NCBI GenBank assembly: GCA_002842465.1
Contig: PHDA01000001.1
Location: forward strand, 1-64,000
Source: Bacteroidetes bacterium HGW-Bacteroidetes-7
Lineage (GTDB): Bacteria; Bacteroidota; Bacteroidia; Bacteroidales; UBA932
Length of the DNA stretch: 64,000 nt
Reading direction: 5' to 3'
Made by a program: the position numbers and the translations under genes. This document shows, one piece after another, positions 63,556 through 64,000 of this stretch (its first letter is position 1; each line of letters starts with the position of its first letter). The notes below the pieces were generated by a model that worked only from the letters and a program-made list of their open reading frames with translations, was not told the origin of the DNA and searched no databases.

Positions 63556-64000
63556 TTAGTCTTTGTAATTCCGTGTAGCAATTTTCACAAACTCATAGTT
63601 AAGATGCTCTTTGTGAAGAACGGGAGCTTTTTCTCCTCCCTGATATTCCCAGCAGCTTACATACATAAAGTTATTATCATCTCTAAGTGTCTCTCCATCT
63701 TCTGTCTGCATCTCTTCACGGAAGTGTCCTCCGCAGGACTCCTTTCTGTCGAGTGCATCCATTGCCATCAATTCACCAAGCTCCAAAAAGTCGGCAACTC
63801 TGATTGCCTTCTCTACCTCCTGATTAAGCTCCGAATTCTCTCCGGGAACATAAACGTTTTTCCAGAAATCCTCTCTTAGCTTCTTAATTTCGATGATTGC
63901 CGTTTTCAGCCCCTCTTCGTTACGAGCCATCCCCACATAATCCCACATAATGTGGCCTAATTTCTTGTGGAAGTGATCAACCGGCTCCTTGCCCTTTATG
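63556..64000 (-). CDS. sdhA: Succinate dehydrogenase/fumarate reductase flavoprotein subunit, C-terminal part (5' end outside window)
   Basis: The frame is open to the window end, so the apparent start at 63948 is internal. The visible 147 residues include [39 protein letters not shown] and a terminal NYKD, the typical C-terminus of SdhA/FrdA. The FAD and catalytic regions are outside the window. It is the upstream partner of sdhB. Confidence 0.92.
   Translation of the reverse strand, partial: IKGKEPVDHFHKKLGHIMWDYVGMARNEEGLKTAIIEIKKLREDFWKNVYVPGENSELNQEVEKAIRVADFLELGELMAMDALDRKESCGGHFREEMQTEDGETLRDDNNFMYVSCWEYQGGEKAPVLHKEHLNYEFVKIATRNYKD

Overview
The window looks like a chromosomal segment of a Bacteroidota bacterium, probably Bacteroidales. 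The reasons are: Bacteroidetes-type promoters (TTTG, 18-20 nt, TAnnTTTG) before many genes, almost no Shine-Dalgarno sequences, a SusC-type carboxypeptidase-regulatory-domain TonB receptor, DUF5916 and FISUMP proteins, many short-signal lipoproteins, an archaeal/eukaryotic-like single-chain glycyl-tRNA synthetase, and the GYKDK variant of YbeY.

Positions 1-15,700 are an A+T-rich defence island. It opens with an Rad50-like coiled-coil ATPase cut by the window edge. Single-gene modules follow: an OLD-like ATPase with a TOPRIM-like C-terminus, a PD-(D/E)XK_4 nuclease-superfamily protein and an unknown 175-aa protein. The spacers between them share repeated sequence and cassette-like inverted ends. 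Next come a broken restriction-nuclease fragment and a tight operon (6,294-14,772): cytosine-5 DNA methyltransferase, MutL/MORC-like GHKL ATPase, Z1-domain SF2 ATPase, DUF4420 PD-(D/E)XK nuclease and a 742-aa protein built from two different internal duplications. An HNH endonuclease (14,934) ends the island. The methylase-GHKL-Z1-nuclease core matches a restriction-modification architecture predicted earlier by comparative genomics. The 742-aa protein and the HNH gene are the least described parts.

Positions 15,800-20,730 hold small accessory enzymes and regulators: isochorismatase-like hydrolase, two GNATs, a Crp-like regulator, a methyltransferase, and a Fic-DUF4180-YdeI operon. From 20,900 to 33,000 there are lipoproteins, katG, a DUF5916 outer-membrane protein preceded by a 138-bp inverted-repeat element, an SLC13 transporter, paired paralogous lipoproteins, a TonB-dependent receptor and tRNA-Pro.

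Positions 33,000-64,000 are core genome: a CHASE4 histidine kinase, asnA, radical SAM, glyS, dsbD, an AraC-pirin-nitroreductase group, a minus-strand sufS-sufE-DUF59-folK-araC run, ruvA, gcvH, threonine aldolase, acyl-CoA synthetase, mnmG, ybeY, mdh, tRNA-Ala, tonB, hflX, and the iron-sulfur and flavoprotein subunits of succinate dehydrogenase/fumarate reductase (the latter cut by the window end). Notable sites here are a Lys-Glu hexanucleotide repeat inside the catalytic loop of FolK and two parS-like palindromes beside and inside mnmG. There is no CRISPR array, rRNA operon, transposase, integrase or prophage in the window, and no stretch above 300 bases lacks a gene.
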